From: Candidatus Bathyarchaeota archaeon
GTDB lineage: Archaea; Thermoproteota; CALKCG01; B24; JAGTQN01
DNA length: 5,076 bases
Reading direction: 5' to 3'
Assembly: GCA_018396395.1 (NCBI GenBank)
Contig: JAGTQN010000109.1
Span: 1-5,076, forward strand
Numbering within the stretch: the first letter of the stretch is position 1; every line of letters starts with the position of its first letter. Below, piece after piece: positions 4,497 to 5,076 of this stretch. A program made the position numbers and the translations under genes. The notes under the pieces were generated by a model. That model was not told the DNA's origin, ran no database searches, and saw only the letters and a program-made list of their open reading frames with translations.

Positions 4497-5041
4497 TACG
4501 ATTCATATCCTTGGCCATTCGTTTCGGAGCCCTTATCCTCGAGCCCCCTAGCCTTCCCTTCCTCCTCAGCCTCCTCTAGCTCGGCTTTTCCTTCCATATC
4601 TTCCTTGGACTTGGCCTCTGCCTGGTATTTGGCCAAGGCTTCCTTCGGAAGGACTCCTATAAAGCCCCTTTTTGCGAGGGTTTGGAGGTAAGCCCTTAAA
4701 GGAATCTCGGCTTCCCGCCTCGTGAGCTTATGGGCTTCGCTCAGCTTCGTTATGATGTCGTCAATGGTATTATTGCCATCGCATAGTTCCCAGACGAAGG
4801 AGCCTATCTTGTCCAAGATGATGCGTTTCGTCCTTGGGGAACTTGCCACGGGGAAAAGCTTTGAAGCAATCCCCCGCCTTGCAGGCCTTCTAGGGCCTTC
4901 GAGGATGATGTATACCTCCCCGCTCCGATAACGCTTCCACTTAAGGGCTGGGTTCCGCAAGGGAACAAGTTGAAGAAACTGTTCCCTTGTGATGGGCGGT
5001 ACCTCAGCCTCCTTCTTCTTCCTGAAAAAAGGGAAGGGCAA
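4496..5041 (-). CDS. PqqD-family (RRE-fold) protein with acidic C-terminal tail
   Basis: 181 residues from a TTG start. The PqqD-like winged-helix domain covers about 25-131: the opening strand segment LVPLRNPALKWKRYRSGEVYI (25-45), an inserted Arg/Pro-rich loop (about 49-71), then the diagnostic block KRIILDKIGSFVWELCDGN (72-90) and NTIDDIITKLSEAHKL...AYLQTLAKRGFIGVL (91-131). PqqD proteins are about 90 residues; this one adds a basic N terminus (RKKK, 7-10) and a low-complexity tail (140-181) with about 14 acidic and 6 basic residues. In PQQ and related modified-peptide pathways this fold binds the leader of a precursor peptide; whether it does so here is unknown, since no radical-SAM or other modifying enzyme is in view. 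The frame stays open upstream of the TTG to the window edge, so the true start may lie outside, although GAGG (5054-5051) ends 9 bases before the TTG. It forms a unit with the Yip1-like gene 15 bases downstream. Confidence 0.82.
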   Translation of the reverse strand: MPFPFFRKKKEAEVPPITREQFLQLVPLRNPALKWKRYRSGEVYIILEGPRRPARRGIASKLFPVASSPRTKRIILDKIGSFVWELCDGNNTIDDIITKLSEAHKLTRREAEIPLRAYLQTLAKRGFIGVLPKEALAKYQAEAKSKEDMEGKAELEEAEEEGKARGLEDKGSETNGQGYES

Positions 5042-5076
5042 GATTTCTTTCCTCAGCCTAATGACAGCTGAACGAG

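Overview
The window looks archaeal. The clearest sign is the M20 peptidase promoter: a TATA box lies about 30 bases before the ATG, which predicts transcription starting almost at the start codon (a leaderless mRNA). T-rich tracts rather than long GC-rich hairpins follow the genes, one gene pair uses a GAGGTG ribosome-binding site, AGG/AGA is common for arginine, and the protein families (Yip1-like membrane protein, stand-alone PqqD-like protein, sequon-rich exported protein, M20 hydrolase) are frequent in archaea. A member of the Thermoproteota/Bathyarchaeia type would fit, but this is an impression; no rRNA or other marker is present.

Layout. (1) 1-747, plus strand: 3' portion of a GalT/HIT-superfamily gene whose 5' end lies before the window. 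(2) 748-950: convergent spacer with a 16-bp GATC palindrome and hairpins. (3) 951-2237, minus strand: complete M20 (ArgE/DapE-type) metallohydrolase with its own leaderless promoter. (4) 2238-2457: divergent spacer with a purine-rich GGATGGAA repeat tract and an AT-rich promoter zone. (5) 2458-3249, plus strand: exported, probably membrane-anchored protein with seven N-glycosylation sequons. (6) 3250-3589: convergent, structure-rich spacer holding a 12-bp inverted-repeat pair that encloses an AT-rich foldback stretch, T-rich terminator tracts for both neighbours, and a short coding-looking stretch just after the Yip1 gene. (7) 3590-5041, minus strand: a two-gene unit, a PqqD-like protein followed after about 15 bases by a Yip1-like membrane protein whose ribosome-binding site overlaps the upstream stop codon.

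The PqqD-like/Yip1-like pair is the most likely functional module. A PqqD fold is known as a peptide-binding domain in modified-peptide pathways. Here it carries a strongly acidic tail and sits beside a polytopic membrane protein with a strongly basic cytoplasmic-type N terminus. No modifying enzyme is visible, so a modified-peptide pathway is a possibility, not a conclusion. The other genes are single transcription units with no clear link to each other. The second notable item is the 187-base inverted-repeat segment (3299-3485), which has the form of a small non-autonomous element with TA flanks but could also be a structured terminator or RNA.
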